Part shown: positions 8,192-15,950 of the stretch, in pieces | How positions within the stretch are numbered: position 1 is the stretch's first letter | How the letters are laid out: each line of letters opens with the position of its first letter | Assembly: GCA_026399375.1 (NCBI GenBank) | Contig: JAPLRD010000022.1 | Location: 1-41,559, forward strand | Length of the DNA: 41,559 nucleotides | Direction of reading: 5' to 3' | DNA from: Pseudomonadota bacterium | GTDB taxonomy: Bacteria; Pseudomonadota; Gammaproteobacteria; Burkholderiales; SG8-39 | Position numbers and translations under genes: made by a program | Notes under the pieces: model-generated | The model's input: the letters and a program-made list of their open reading frames with translations, nothing else | Database searches by the model: none | What the model was told of the DNA's origin: nothing

Positions 8192-9388
8192 ATGCCGATC
8201 AGGGAAGTCCTCAACTCGCAGCGTGTGCCGGTCAAGATCTGGACCGTCGACGCCGACGCGAATTCGAAGCGCCAGCTGGAGAACATCGCCAGCCTGCCCG
8301 TCATCCACCACCATGTCGCCGCCATGCCCGACGTGCACCTGGGCATCGGCGCGACCATCGGCTCGGTGATCGCGACGCACAAGGCCATCATTCCGGCCGC
8401 CGTGGGCGTCGACATCGGCTGCGGCATGGTCGCCTGCCGGCTTTCGCTCACGGGCAACCAGCTGGACGAGAAGGCCTTGAAGAAAGTGTTCGACCAGATC
8501 AGCCGCGACGTGCCGGTCGGGCGCGAGCAGCACAGCAACGGGCGGGCGCTTGCAGGGGCGGCGCAGCCCTTCGCCGCGCGCCTCGATGCGATGACGCACA
8601 AGCACCCGCAGCTGCTGAAGGCGGTGGGCAGGCACTCCAAGTGGGTCAACCAGATGGGGACGCTGGGCGGGGGCAATCACTTCATCGAAGTGTGCCTGGA
8701 TGAATCGAACCGGGTGTGGCTGATGCTGCACTCGGGCAGCCGCGGCATAGGCAACGCGCTCGCCAGCTATTTCATCGCGCTCGCACGGCGCGACATGGAA
8801 CGCACCACGATACAGCTGCCGGACCGCGACCTGGCCTATTTCGAGGAGGGCAGCGCGCATTTCGGCGACTACGTCGAGGCGGTGACCTGGGCGCAGGAAT
8901 ACGCGATGCAGAACCGGCGCGAGATGGTCGAACTGGTGCTCGCGGCGCTCAAGCGCCATTTGCCTGCGTTCGGCGTCGAAGGCGTTGTGGTGAACTGTCA
9001 CCACAATTATGTCGCGAAGGAGCATCATTTCGGCGCCGACGTCTGGATCACGCGCAAGGGCGCGATCCGTGCGCGCGCCGGAGACCTCGGCATCATTCCC
9101 GGCAGCATGGGTGCGCGCAGCTACATCGTGCGCGGCAAGGGGGAACCGGAGAGTTTTGATTCCTGCGCGCACGGCGCGGGCCGCAGGATGAGCCGCACTG
9201 CCGCCGCGAAACAGTTCTCCGCCGCCGATCTCGCGCGCCAGACCGAGGGCGTGATCTGCCGCAAGGACAAGGGCGTGGTGGACGAGATTCCCGGCGCCTA
9301 CAAGGACATCGACGCGGTGATGGCGAACCAGTCCGATCTTGTGGATGTGGTGCACACGTTGAAGCAGGTGGTGTGCGTGAAGGGATAA
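8192..9388 (+). CDS. rtcB: RtcB-family RNA-splicing/repair ligase
   Basis: GTP- and Mn-dependent RNA ligase that, in this family, joins 2',3'-cyclic phosphate or 3'-phosphate ends to 5'-OH ends. It is 398 aa, close to the E. coli length. Active-site residues are all visible: DIGCGM (D74, C77), GGGNHFIE (H163), MLHSGSRGIG (H180), NCHHNY (H270-H271) and CAHGAGR (H327), the last being the expected GMP-linked histidine. No rtcA, rtcR or archease gene lies nearby, which is the usual partner set in enterobacteria. Instead it follows a NERD-helicase gene by 34 nt. The ATG at 8192 has only a weak upstream purine tract. Confidence 0.95.
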   Translation: MPIREVLNSQRVPVKIWTVDADANSKRQLENIASLPVIHHHVAAMPDVHLGIGATIGSVIATHKAIIPAAVGVDIGCGMVACRLSLTGNQLDEKALKKVFDQISRDVPVGREQHSNGRALAGAAQPFAARLDAMTHKHPQLLKAVGRHSKWVNQMGTLGGGNHFIEVCLDESNRVWLMLHSGSRGIGNALASYFIALARRDMERTTIQLPDRDLAYFEEGSAHFGDYVEAVTWAQEYAMQNRREMVELVLAALKRHLPAFGVEGVVVNCHHNYVAKEHHFGADVWITRKGAIRARAGDLGIIPGSMGARSYIVRGKGEPESFDSCAHGAGRRMSRTAAAKQFSAADLARQTEGVICRKDKGVVDEIPGAYKDIDAVMANQSDLVDVVHTLKQVVCVKG

Positions 9389-9457
9389 TGTGCCGCCGGT
9401 CTCCCGCCGCCAAGCGTGGGCCGGACCGGCGACGCCCCAAAAAGTCTTACCGTATGT

Positions 9458-10516
9458 CTAGCGCGCAGGCGCCGCGGCGAGTTGCAGCACCTCGCACATC
9501 AATCGAAAGACCGCCTTGTTCGCCTGAAGCGATGTGCCATCCACTGTGGACACGCTCATCCCCGTGTAGCCGTCGAAGGCGCCGTGCGCAATGGGTGCGA
9601 CAATGCTTGCCTCGACTTCGCGCCAGTCTGGCATCAGCTCCGGCCGGGCCAGGGACGCTGCCATGGCCGCCGCCATCGCGTACGCGCCCCAGTTGGATAC
9701 CGCGGCGGGAAACAGGAAATCGACTTCGGTCGCGTCGATGATGCCTTTGCCGCAGGGGCAGCCGCACTGGGCGGCATAGGGATGCACGCCGGTGAGCGCT
9801 TCCCGGATCATGCCGAATCCGATTTCGTTGCCGCCGTCGCCGACCGCGCCGGTGACGATTCCGCGCGCGCGCGCCTGGTCGGCGAGTACGTTCAAATGTC
9901 CCACCCAGTCTGGTGCTTTCGGCTTGCCGGAGCTGTTGTGAAACACGCCGGCCGCGTTGGGGCCGGGCTTCTCCACGAACAGCGCGACGGCGGCGTCGGG
10001 TTGTCCATCGAGAAAGTGCGGAACGAACTCATGCGCCGCCGCCTTTCCCTGCGGGAACTCGACCGCGAGCGCGCCGAAGGGGCGCTGGCTCCAGTTGTCT
10101 GACGCAAGAACCGGCACGCCTGCGGCTTGAACTGAGGCGAGGATGGCGGGAAGAAAATGCTTTTCCGACAGGATGCAGACGCGATGCTTCAAGGCGGCGA
10201 ACGCGCTCGCGAGCACGGCGATCCCAGAAGGCCCGTCCGTCTCCCCCTGTGGCAGCCAGACCGGATTGCCCGTGCCCGTCGTCAGCAGCACCACCGCGCC
10301 GGGCTTGAGCACGGCGAGCATGCGCTCCGCCGCGATCTGCGATAGCGGCAGTCCGCCCTGCCTCGCCCGCGCCGCGGCGTAGCGCATCTGGGTGCTGCCC
10401 TGCAGCGCCGAACGCGCTTTGAGTTCGGTGCCGGCAATATGGTCGAGATATTCGAAGAACCAGCGCTTTTCTACGAGTCCGGCTGCGCCGCTATTGTCGC
10501 CTTCATTTTGCTGCAA
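9458..10516 (-). CDS. DUF4392 protein, D-glutamate cyclase-like
   Basis: A 352-aa protein resembling the C-terminal domain of D-glutamate cyclase (DGLUCY), which turns D-glutamate into 5-oxo-D-proline. Visible marks are TGTGNPVWLPQGETDGP (near 80-96), a stretch suited to nucleotide or carboxylate binding, and GDGGNEIGFGM, a family hallmark, at about 217-227. A Cys-rich stretch QCGCPCGKG follows and could bind metal. Its start overlaps the end of the upstream dehydrogenase gene by 14 nt, so the two are translationally linked. It converges on rtcB with about 70 nt between them. The family call is good; the substrate is inferred only from mammalian and bacterial relatives. Confidence 0.75.
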   Translation of the reverse strand: MQQNEGDNSGAAGLVEKRWFFEYLDHIAGTELKARSALQGSTQMRYAAARARQGGLPLSQIAAERMLAVLKPGAVVLLTTGTGNPVWLPQGETDGPSGIAVLASAFAALKHRVCILSEKHFLPAILASVQAAGVPVLASDNWSQRPFGALAVEFPQGKAAAHEFVPHFLDGQPDAAVALFVEKPGPNAAGVFHNSSGKPKAPDWVGHLNVLADQARARGIVTGAVGDGGNEIGFGMIREALTGVHPYAAQCGCPCGKGIIDATEVDFLFPAAVSNWGAYAMAAAMAASLARPELMPDWREVEASIVAPIAHGAFDGYTGMSVSTVDGTSLQANKAVFRLMCEVLQLAAAPAR

Positions 10517-11387
10517 AGCTCACCCCCAGCCATTTTTCCCACAGTTTCGAGATTGCCGCGTAGTCGAGCTTCTCCAGTCCTTCGCGCATCGCGATTTCGT
10601 ACACGCTGTGCGCCGCCGCAGTTGCGAACAGCGGCACGCCGAGGTTCTTGGCCACGTCGAGGATCAGCGCCGAATCCTTGCGCGCGTTGGTGGTGGACAT
10701 GCCGCCTTCGAAGTCCTGTTTGAGGATGCGTTCGCCGAAACGGTGCGTCAGCGGCCGCATCAGCCCGGAATCGCGCCGCATCAATTCGTAGAATACGTCC
10801 AGCGGCACGTTCTGCGCCGCCGCCAGCGCCGCCGCTTCGATGATCACCACCATCACCGCGTGCGCGACCCCGTTGCACACCAGTTTGGCGCGCATGGCGT
10901 TGCCGAGCGGGCCGAGGAAGAAGATCTTTTCCGCCGCCGCCTGCAGTATCGGCTCGACGCGCCGGTAATCCTGCTCCGCCGCGGCGACGAGGAAAGTGCC
11001 TTCGCCCGCTGCCAGCTTGTGCACGCCGCCGATGATGGCCGACTCGACGATGCTGGCTCCTGCGGGTGCGGCGATCGCCAGCAGCGCCTCGATGTCTTCC
11101 GGCGTCACCGTGCTGGTCTCGACTACCGTGCGTTTGGCCAGGGCATCCGCGCCGATGGCCTCGAGCACGGATTTCGAAATGGCCGGATTGGGCAGGGACA
11201 GCAGGACGATCTCGCATCGCTGCGCCAGCGCGCGCGCAGACGCGACAACTTTGACGCCCATGTTCGCCGCGAGGGCGCAGCGCGCAGGGTCGAGGTCGAA
11301 ACCGACGATCGAATATTGTTTCAGGATCGGCGCAGCCAGCGCCAGGCCGGCGTTGCCCAATCCGATCAATCCCAGTTCTTGTTCCAT
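10503..11387 (-). CDS. NAD(P)-binding 3-hydroxyisobutyrate dehydrogenase-like protein
   Basis: A beta-hydroxyacid dehydrogenase family oxidoreductase, 294 aa, the normal size. The Rossmann motif GLGNAG is at 9-14. The substrate loop is ESAIIGGVHKLAAGEGTFLV (115-134), where the more usual family reading begins D-A-P-V-S-G-G. The catalytic Lys is K168 with N172 in GPLGNAMRAKLVCN. Members oxidise 3-hydroxyisobutyrate, tartronate semialdehyde or related acids with NAD(P). It overlaps the DUF4392 gene by 14 nt and lies 94 nt after a Bug receptor gene on the same strand, so a small catabolic unit is likely. The altered substrate loop makes the exact hydroxyacid uncertain. Confidence 0.85.
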   Translation of the reverse strand: MEQELGLIGLGNAGLALAAPILKQYSIVGFDLDPARCALAANMGVKVVASARALAQRCEIVLLSLPNPAISKSVLEAIGADALAKRTVVETSTVTPEDIEALLAIAAPAGASIVESAIIGGVHKLAAGEGTFLVAAAEQDYRRVEPILQAAAEKIFFLGPLGNAMRAKLVCNGVAHAVMVVIIEAAALAAAQNVPLDVFYELMRRDSGLMRPLTHRFGERILKQDFEGGMSTTNARKDSALILDVAKNLGVPLFATAAAHSVYEIAMREGLEKLDYAAISKLWEKWLGVSFAAK

Positions 11388-11481
11388 GCTTCCGCTCGCT
11401 CCCTCGATTTCAGTTGTCCCACTTGCAAATACGGTCGGCGGCCAGTCGCTGTGCCGGTCTCGCTTCGGCTTCAGCGCATTG

Positions 11482-12462
11482 TCAATCCACGCGCGCGGCA
11501 GAGCCCTGCACGACGACTGCCCATTTCTTCAGCTCGCTGCGGATGAACTCGGCGAATTGCTCGGAGGTGTTGGCGACCGGTTCCGCCCCGGCTTCGATCA
11601 TTTTTTCCGAAACCTCCGGGATGCGTATGGCACGCACGAAATCGGCGTTGAGTTTCTTGACGATGTCCGGCGGCGTGCCGGCGGGGGCGAGCAGGCCGTA
11701 CCACGAGGTGACTTCGTAGCCGGGCACGCCGGCTTCGGCGATGGTTGGCAGGTCGGGCAGGGAGCGCGTGCGCTTGGCGCTGGTCACGGCGATCGCCTTG
11801 AGTTTCCCGCCTTTTACATAGGGCATCGCCGAGGGCAGGGTGTCGAAGGTGAGCTGGATGCGCCCGCCCAGCAAATCGACCAGCGCCGCCGCCGTGCCCT
11901 TGTAGGGCACGTGGGTCATTTTCACCCCCGCCAGCGAATCGAACAATTCGCCCGCCAGATGGTGCGAGCTGCCGTTGCCGGAGGAGCCGAAGTTGAGCTC
12001 ACCCGGTTTCGCTTTTGCCAGTGCGATCAGTTCCTTGATGGAGTTCGCCGGAATGGAGGGGTGAAGCATCACCACGCTTGGAGTCGAGGCAACCAGGGTG
12101 ATCGGCGCAAAATCGGCGACCGGATCGTAAGGAATTTTTCTATAGAGACTGGCGTTGATGCCGTGGGTGGCGACCGTCGCCATCAGCAGCGTGTAGCCAT
12201 CGGCGGGCGATCGGGCCACGATCTCCGAGCCGATGTTGCCGCCCGCGCCCGGCCGGTTGTCGACCACCAGCTGCTGTCCCCAGATTTCCTCCATACGCTG
12301 CGCCAGGATGCGGGTGACGATGTCGGTCGTGCCGCCGGCGGCGAAAGGAACCACCACGCGAACCGGTTTCGACGGATAGGTCTGCGCGACTCCCGGGTTG
12401 CCGGTCAGCCATGCCGCCAGCGCAAGTGCAAACATTGCTGCGGTTTTCAATGTCCGGTTCAT
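11482..12462 (-). CDS. Bug-type (TctC-like) periplasmic substrate-binding protein 1
   Basis: Tripartite tricarboxylate transporter receptor, 326 aa, periplasmic. The signal peptide ends near VAQTYPSKP. Family features are VRVVVPFAAGGTTDIVTRIL, NRPGAGGNIG, ADGYTLL, HVPYKGTAAALVDLLGGRI, LPTIAEAGVPGYE and WYGLLAPAGTP. ATG at 12462 is chosen because GGGGAGA lies directly upstream; an earlier in-frame start would add only seven residues. No TctA or TctB membrane genes are found in the window, so this is an orphan receptor, as most betaproteobacterial Bug proteins are. The next gene on the strand is a hydroxyacid dehydrogenase, hinting at a carboxylate ligand. Confidence 0.93.
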   Translation of the reverse strand: MNRTLKTAAMFALALAAWLTGNPGVAQTYPSKPVRVVVPFAAGGTTDIVTRILAQRMEEIWGQQLVVDNRPGAGGNIGSEIVARSPADGYTLLMATVATHGINASLYRKIPYDPVADFAPITLVASTPSVVMLHPSIPANSIKELIALAKAKPGELNFGSSGNGSSHHLAGELFDSLAGVKMTHVPYKGTAAALVDLLGGRIQLTFDTLPSAMPYVKGGKLKAIAVTSAKRTRSLPDLPTIAEAGVPGYEVTSWYGLLAPAGTPPDIVKKLNADFVRAIRIPEVSEKMIEAGAEPVANTSEQFAEFIRSELKKWAVVVQGSAARVD

Positions 12463-12575
12463 CTGATTCTCCCCGTTGAGCACTTCGATTGGAAAGGATA
12501 AGCGCTAGTCGCGCCTCTTGCGCCGAGCCCCTTCTGCGCGGCTGAATTCAGACAACGCGGCCCGGCGCATGCAGT

Positions 12576-13535
12576 CTATTCTCTCAGGCCGAGTTCGTTG
12601 ACGGCCTTCGACCATACCTCAAGCTGCTCGCCGATGAAGGTCGTGAGTTGGGCCGGCGTGGAACCGGAGGCTTCGAAGAATTGCGTCTCCAGCTTTTCCT
12701 TGATGTCGGGGCGGCCAAGCAGGGCATTTACGTCGCGGTTGATGCGCTCGATGATTTCCGGAGGGGTCTTGGGCGGGGCGAACAGCGCGGCATAGGGAAC
12801 GATGGACACTTTTCCGAAACCGGCTTCCGCGATTGTCGGTACATCGGGCATGGCGCGGGAGCGCACGCTGCTGGTGGTCGCCAGCGCGACCAGCTTTCCA
12901 TCCTTTACGAACGGCAGCGTCGTCGTCTGCGTTGCAACCATGAATTCGACCCGTCCCGCCACCATGTCGGTAATCGCCGGCGGTTCGCCCTTGTACGGAA
13001 TGTGCATCATCTTGACTCCGGCCAGATTCATCAGCTGGGCCGTGGTCACGATGCCTGTGGTGTTGCCGGTGCCGTAATTGATCTTCGCCGGATTCTTGCG
13101 CGCGTAGTCGAAAAATTCCGACAGGGTTTTCGCGGGGACGCCGGAGTTGATCACGACAAAATAATTGAATCTTCCGACGAAACTGATTGGGGTGAAATCC
13201 GCCATCGGATCATAAGGCCGTACCCTGCGCATGGCCGGCACCGCCGACATCGGGCTGTTCGTCGCCATCAGCAGCGTGTATCCGTCCGGAGCGGTGCGGA
13301 CGATTTCCGAGGCGGCGATGGATCCGTCCGCGCCCGGCTTGTTCTCGACGACCACGGGCTGGCCGAAGCTGGTCGAAAGATATTGCGCGACGATCCGCGT
13401 CACCGTATCGGATGCGGATCCTGCCGGGAACGGGACAATGATCCGAACCGGCCTGTTGGGGTACTGGGCTGCGGCGGGCCACGATAGAACCAGAAGGCCC
13501 GCAATGACCGCAATTTTCCGGATGGTGCGCAACAT
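12576..13535 (-). CDS. Bug-type (TctC-like) periplasmic substrate-binding protein 2
   Basis: A 319-aa orphan receptor of the tripartite tricarboxylate transporter family. The signal peptide ends near AAAQYPNRP. Core family marks are VRIIVPFPAGSASDTVTRIV, NKPGADGSIAASEIV, PDGYTLLMATNSPMS, HIPYKGEPPAITDMVAGRV and VPTIAEAGFG. It is less like its neighbour than a recent duplication would be. ATG at 13535 follows a strong GGAGGAGA ribosome binding site; extending upstream would add 22 polar residues before the signal peptide. The gene lies 113 nt before Bug 1 on the same strand, just downstream of the SDR remnant. Confidence 0.92.
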   Translation of the reverse strand: MLRTIRKIAVIAGLLVLSWPAAAQYPNRPVRIIVPFPAGSASDTVTRIVAQYLSTSFGQPVVVENKPGADGSIAASEIVRTAPDGYTLLMATNSPMSAVPAMRRVRPYDPMADFTPISFVGRFNYFVVINSGVPAKTLSEFFDYARKNPAKINYGTGNTTGIVTTAQLMNLAGVKMMHIPYKGEPPAITDMVAGRVEFMVATQTTTLPFVKDGKLVALATTSSVRSRAMPDVPTIAEAGFGKVSIVPYAALFAPPKTPPEIIERINRDVNALLGRPDIKEKLETQFFEASGSTPAQLTTFIGEQLEVWSKAVNELGLRE

Positions 13536-13934
13536 GATTCTCTCCTCCAGTTTCTTTGTTGGATTGTCTTTCGCTTCTGCCCGGTCGTCAGCGTTTTCCA
13601 TAAGTCATGTCCATGGGCCGGTTGCGTCCGCCGGGCCACTCCCCTCCCAGAGAGCAGGTGGCCCGCTTCGCCGCCTTGGCGCGGTTTGGTCGAGGAAGAA
13701 CTGGTCCTGGTCCCGGGCAGGGGGGTGCGCGAGCCATTGAGCCTACCAAGAAGGTTCACGCGGATCTGGCTCTCCCATTCGCGAGGATCGCTGTAGACGA
13801 ACGACGCGCGCCTGTGGAGACCACGATCCTTCCCGACGGTCCCAGGTCCATTCGCTCAGCCTTTCGCGTTCACGGCGCTTGGCAGGCGCGCCGGTTCGAC
13901 AGCGCCGCCAGCGCAACAATCCGCGTGCAGGCGC
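13536..13934. other. 399-bp gap holding SDR gene remains and otherwise no gene
   Basis: No intact gene is seen on either strand. The minus strand from 13851 to about 13712 keeps pieces of a short-chain dehydrogenase (listed separately). Between 13711 and 13602 the minus strand has short frames, one ending GEWPGGRNRPMDMTYGKR before a stop, which I cannot place in a family. No strong hairpin or promoter was noticed. Confidence 0.55.
13712..13851 (-). pseudogene. Remnant of a short-chain dehydrogenase/reductase (SDR) gene
   Basis: On the minus strand an ATG at 13851, with AAAGG 8 nt upstream, opens MDLGPSGRIVVSTGA, which matches the usual SDR N-terminal beta strand and the start of the TGxxxGxG loop. 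The frame then leaves the family. A second frame, from about 13799 to 13712, encodes SDPREWESQIRVNLLGRL followed by NGSRTPLPG, which matches the mid-protein SDR helix (the D-W-x-x-I-x-V-N-L-L-G-T-x-N pattern). About 80 residues between the two, the rest of the Rossmann fold, the YxxxK active site and the C-terminus are missing. This reads as a gene lost by internal deletion and frameshift, with its ribosome binding site preserved. It sits between the MBL hydrolase and a Bug gene on the same strand. Confidence 0.6.
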
Positions 13935-14765
13935 TCAGCCACGGCGGGGCCTTCCGAAAGCAATCTCTTTCGGTGCGACGTCGAGGCGGGCGATTTTGCC
14001 TTCGAGACCCGGGCGCGCCGCAGGGTAGACCTGCATCACCAGCGGGTCGTGGCCGGGAATGATGTGCTCCAGCCCGGATGCCATCGAGAGCAGCTTCTCG
14101 TAGGTGTCGAGGACGTCGGCCGCACTGAATACCGCCGGATACGGCCGGCCGCGCCCGATGTTCTCGTAATAGTGCGCAGCATCCGATGCCAGGACCACCC
14201 AGCCGCGGCGGGTATGCACGCGCACCGTTTGCTGGCCCACGGTGTGTCCTGGCGCGGGCTCGAGCATCAATCCGGGGGCAACTTCGGCCGGACCGTTGTA
14301 GAAGCGCACTCGCTTGGCGTAGTTCAGCCGCACGACCGACACGATGTCCTCGACCTCGAATCCGTGGGAAAAATACTTGTGCCGGATGTGTCGGCCCGTG
14401 GCGAACTGCATTTCTGGCTCCTGCAGGTGGAATTCGGCCGCGGGCAGCAGCGCGAAGTTGCCGGCATGGTCGTAGTGCAAGTGCGTGAGGATCACGTCGC
14501 GCACCGCCTCGGGCTGGATATCGAGCAGCCGCAGCGCTTCTATCGGACAGCCGAGAAACTGGCGCCGGCGCTTGGCTGCCGTTTCGGCCGAGAAACCCAG
14601 ATCGATGAGAACCACGCGCTCCGGGCTGACCGCGACCCAGACATAGTAGTCCATGGCCATCGGTCCTTCGTGCGGGTCGCCGCCGATGAAATGTTCTGCG
14701 CGTCTTGCTTCGCGGGTTGCATAGCGGATTGCGTACAGCTCGTAGGCCGGAAGGGGACGGGTCAT
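13935..14765 (-). CDS. MBL-fold hydrolase, N-acyl-homoserine-lactonase-like
   Basis: A 276-aa metallo-beta-lactamase fold enzyme. The dinuclear zinc motif is HLHYDHAGN (H95, H97, D99, H100). Later ligands are EPAPGHTVGQQ, LASDAAHYYENIG and HIIPGHDPLV. The spacing and the C-terminal half resemble AiiA-type lactonases, which open the lactone ring of acyl-homoserine lactones, but the family also hydrolyses other lactones and thioesters. The start codon overlaps the stop of the acyl-CoA dehydrogenase gene in an ATGA junction, so the two are translated together. The pairing suggests a role in a catabolic route rather than quorum quenching; this is inference. No signal peptide is seen. Confidence 0.85.
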   Translation of the reverse strand: MTRPLPAYELYAIRYATREARRAEHFIGGDPHEGPMAMDYYVWVAVSPERVVLIDLGFSAETAAKRRRQFLGCPIEALRLLDIQPEAVRDVILTHLHYDHAGNFALLPAAEFHLQEPEMQFATGRHIRHKYFSHGFEVEDIVSVVRLNYAKRVRFYNGPAEVAPGLMLEPAPGHTVGQQTVRVHTRRGWVVLASDAAHYYENIGRGRPYPAVFSAADVLDTYEKLLSMASGLEHIIPGHDPLVMQVYPAARPGLEGKIARLDVAPKEIAFGRPRRG

Positions 14766-15901
14766 TGTTCGTTCGCAATCTCTCTGGAAATGACAAGTTT
14801 CTGGATCTCGTTGGTACCGTCGTAAATCTGGAACACCCGTTGGTCGCGGTAGTACTTTTCAACCGGGAAATCGCAGACGTAGCCGTATCCGCCGTGTATC
14901 TGGATCGCGTCCGAGCAGACACGCTCGCACATGCGGGAGGCGAACAGCTTGGCCATGGAGGCCTCTTTCAGGCAGCGCTGCTTCGCTTGCTTGAGCCGCG
15001 CAGCGTGCATGCACATCTGGCGCGCAACCTCGATGTTCGTTGCCATCTCTGCGAGCATGAACGCTATCGCCTGGTGCCCGAAAATTTTCTTGCCGAACGC
15101 TTCACGCTCCTTGGCGTAGCTGAGCGCGGCGTCGAATGCCGCGCGCGCCACGCCGAGCGACTGCGCCGCGACCGCGATGCGACCGCTCTCCAGGCCGGAG
15201 AATGCGACTTTGAGTCCTTCGCCGGGTTTGCCCAGCATGTCCCCGGCCGGGACTTCCATGCCTTCGAGCAGAATCTGGCAGGTGTCGTTGGCACGATGGC
15301 CGAGTTTTCGCTCCTTCCGGATCACGTGGTAGCCGGGGTTGCTGGTTCGGATCATGAAGGCGGAAATACCGTGCTTGCCGGCATCGGGATCGGTGACTGC
15401 GAGGACGATCGCGGCCTTGGACGATTGCCCGGAGGTGATCAGGGATTTCGTTCCGTCGAGCACGTAACAGTCGCCGCGGCGAACGGCCCGAGTCTTGATG
15501 TTCGCGGCATCCGAGCCGGTATGCGGTTCGGTGAGCAGCATGCACGCGATTTCCTTACCGCTTGCGACCGGCCTGCCAAAGCGTTCGAGTTGTTCCGGCG
15601 TGCCGAAATCTCGCAATTTGATGCAAAAAGAATTGGTCGCCGTGACCATGTTGCATACGCCGGCGTCGCCATAGGCCAGTTCTTCGTTGACGAGGATGTA
15701 GGAGATGAAGCTAGCCCCGCTGCCGCCCCAATCCGACGGTACGCAGACGCCGAAGAGGCCCAGTTCCCCGAGCCGGTACACCGTTTCCAGGGGTACCGTT
15801 TCCGTCCGGTCCCACTCGCCCGCAAACGGCGTGATCTCCTTGCGCACAAAGGAGCGCGTCATGTCGCGAATCTCTATTTCTTCGTCGCTAAGAAGGTTCA
15901 C
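14762..15901 (-). CDS. Acyl-CoA dehydrogenase family flavoprotein
   Basis: FAD-dependent acyl-CoA dehydrogenase, 379 aa, full length. Visible marks are the N-terminal helices, MLLTEPHTGSDAANIKTRAV (FAD and substrate contact), LDGTKSLITSGQ, GLESGRIAVAAQSLGVARAA and IQIHGGYGYVCDFPVEKYYR. The C-terminal active-site motif reads YDGTNEIQKLVISR, with Asp361 where medium- and short-chain enzymes have the catalytic Glu (Y-E-G-T). This may slow the enzyme, alter its substrate, or indicate a shifted base. It overlaps the MBL hydrolase gene by 4 nt and follows the M24-like gene by about 49 nt on the same strand. The acyl group oxidised is unknown. Confidence 0.93.
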   Translation of the reverse strand: MNLLSDEEIEIRDMTRSFVRKEITPFAGEWDRTETVPLETVYRLGELGLFGVCVPSDWGGSGASFISYILVNEELAYGDAGVCNMVTATNSFCIKLRDFGTPEQLERFGRPVASGKEIACMLLTEPHTGSDAANIKTRAVRRGDCYVLDGTKSLITSGQSSKAAIVLAVTDPDAGKHGISAFMIRTSNPGYHVIRKERKLGHRANDTCQILLEGMEVPAGDMLGKPGEGLKVAFSGLESGRIAVAAQSLGVARAAFDAALSYAKEREAFGKKIFGHQAIAFMLAEMATNIEVARQMCMHAARLKQAKQRCLKEASMAKLFASRMCERVCSDAIQIHGGYGYVCDFPVEKYYRDQRVFQIYDGTNEIQKLVISREIANEQ

Positions 15902-15950
15902 TGCGTCCTCTGGCGGGCATGCGGGACGGGGAGAGGCAACTTGGCGTCCT

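Noticed and set aside
6487-8676. Very long open frame on the minus strand opposite the NERD-helicase and rtcB genes
   Set aside because: It has no family sequence and an Arg/Ala/His-rich composition typical of the antisense of GC-rich genes. The plus-strand genes have all expected active-site motifs.
9395-9430. Weak stem (GCCGGTC and GACCGGC) between rtcB and the DUF4392 gene
   Set aside because: Only 8 bp with a loop of over 20 nt and no T-run; too weak to call a terminator.
13607-14062. Plus-strand frame across the gap downstream of Bug 2
   Set aside because: Arg/Ala/Pro-rich and overlapping the MBL hydrolase; the minus strand here holds SDR remnants instead.
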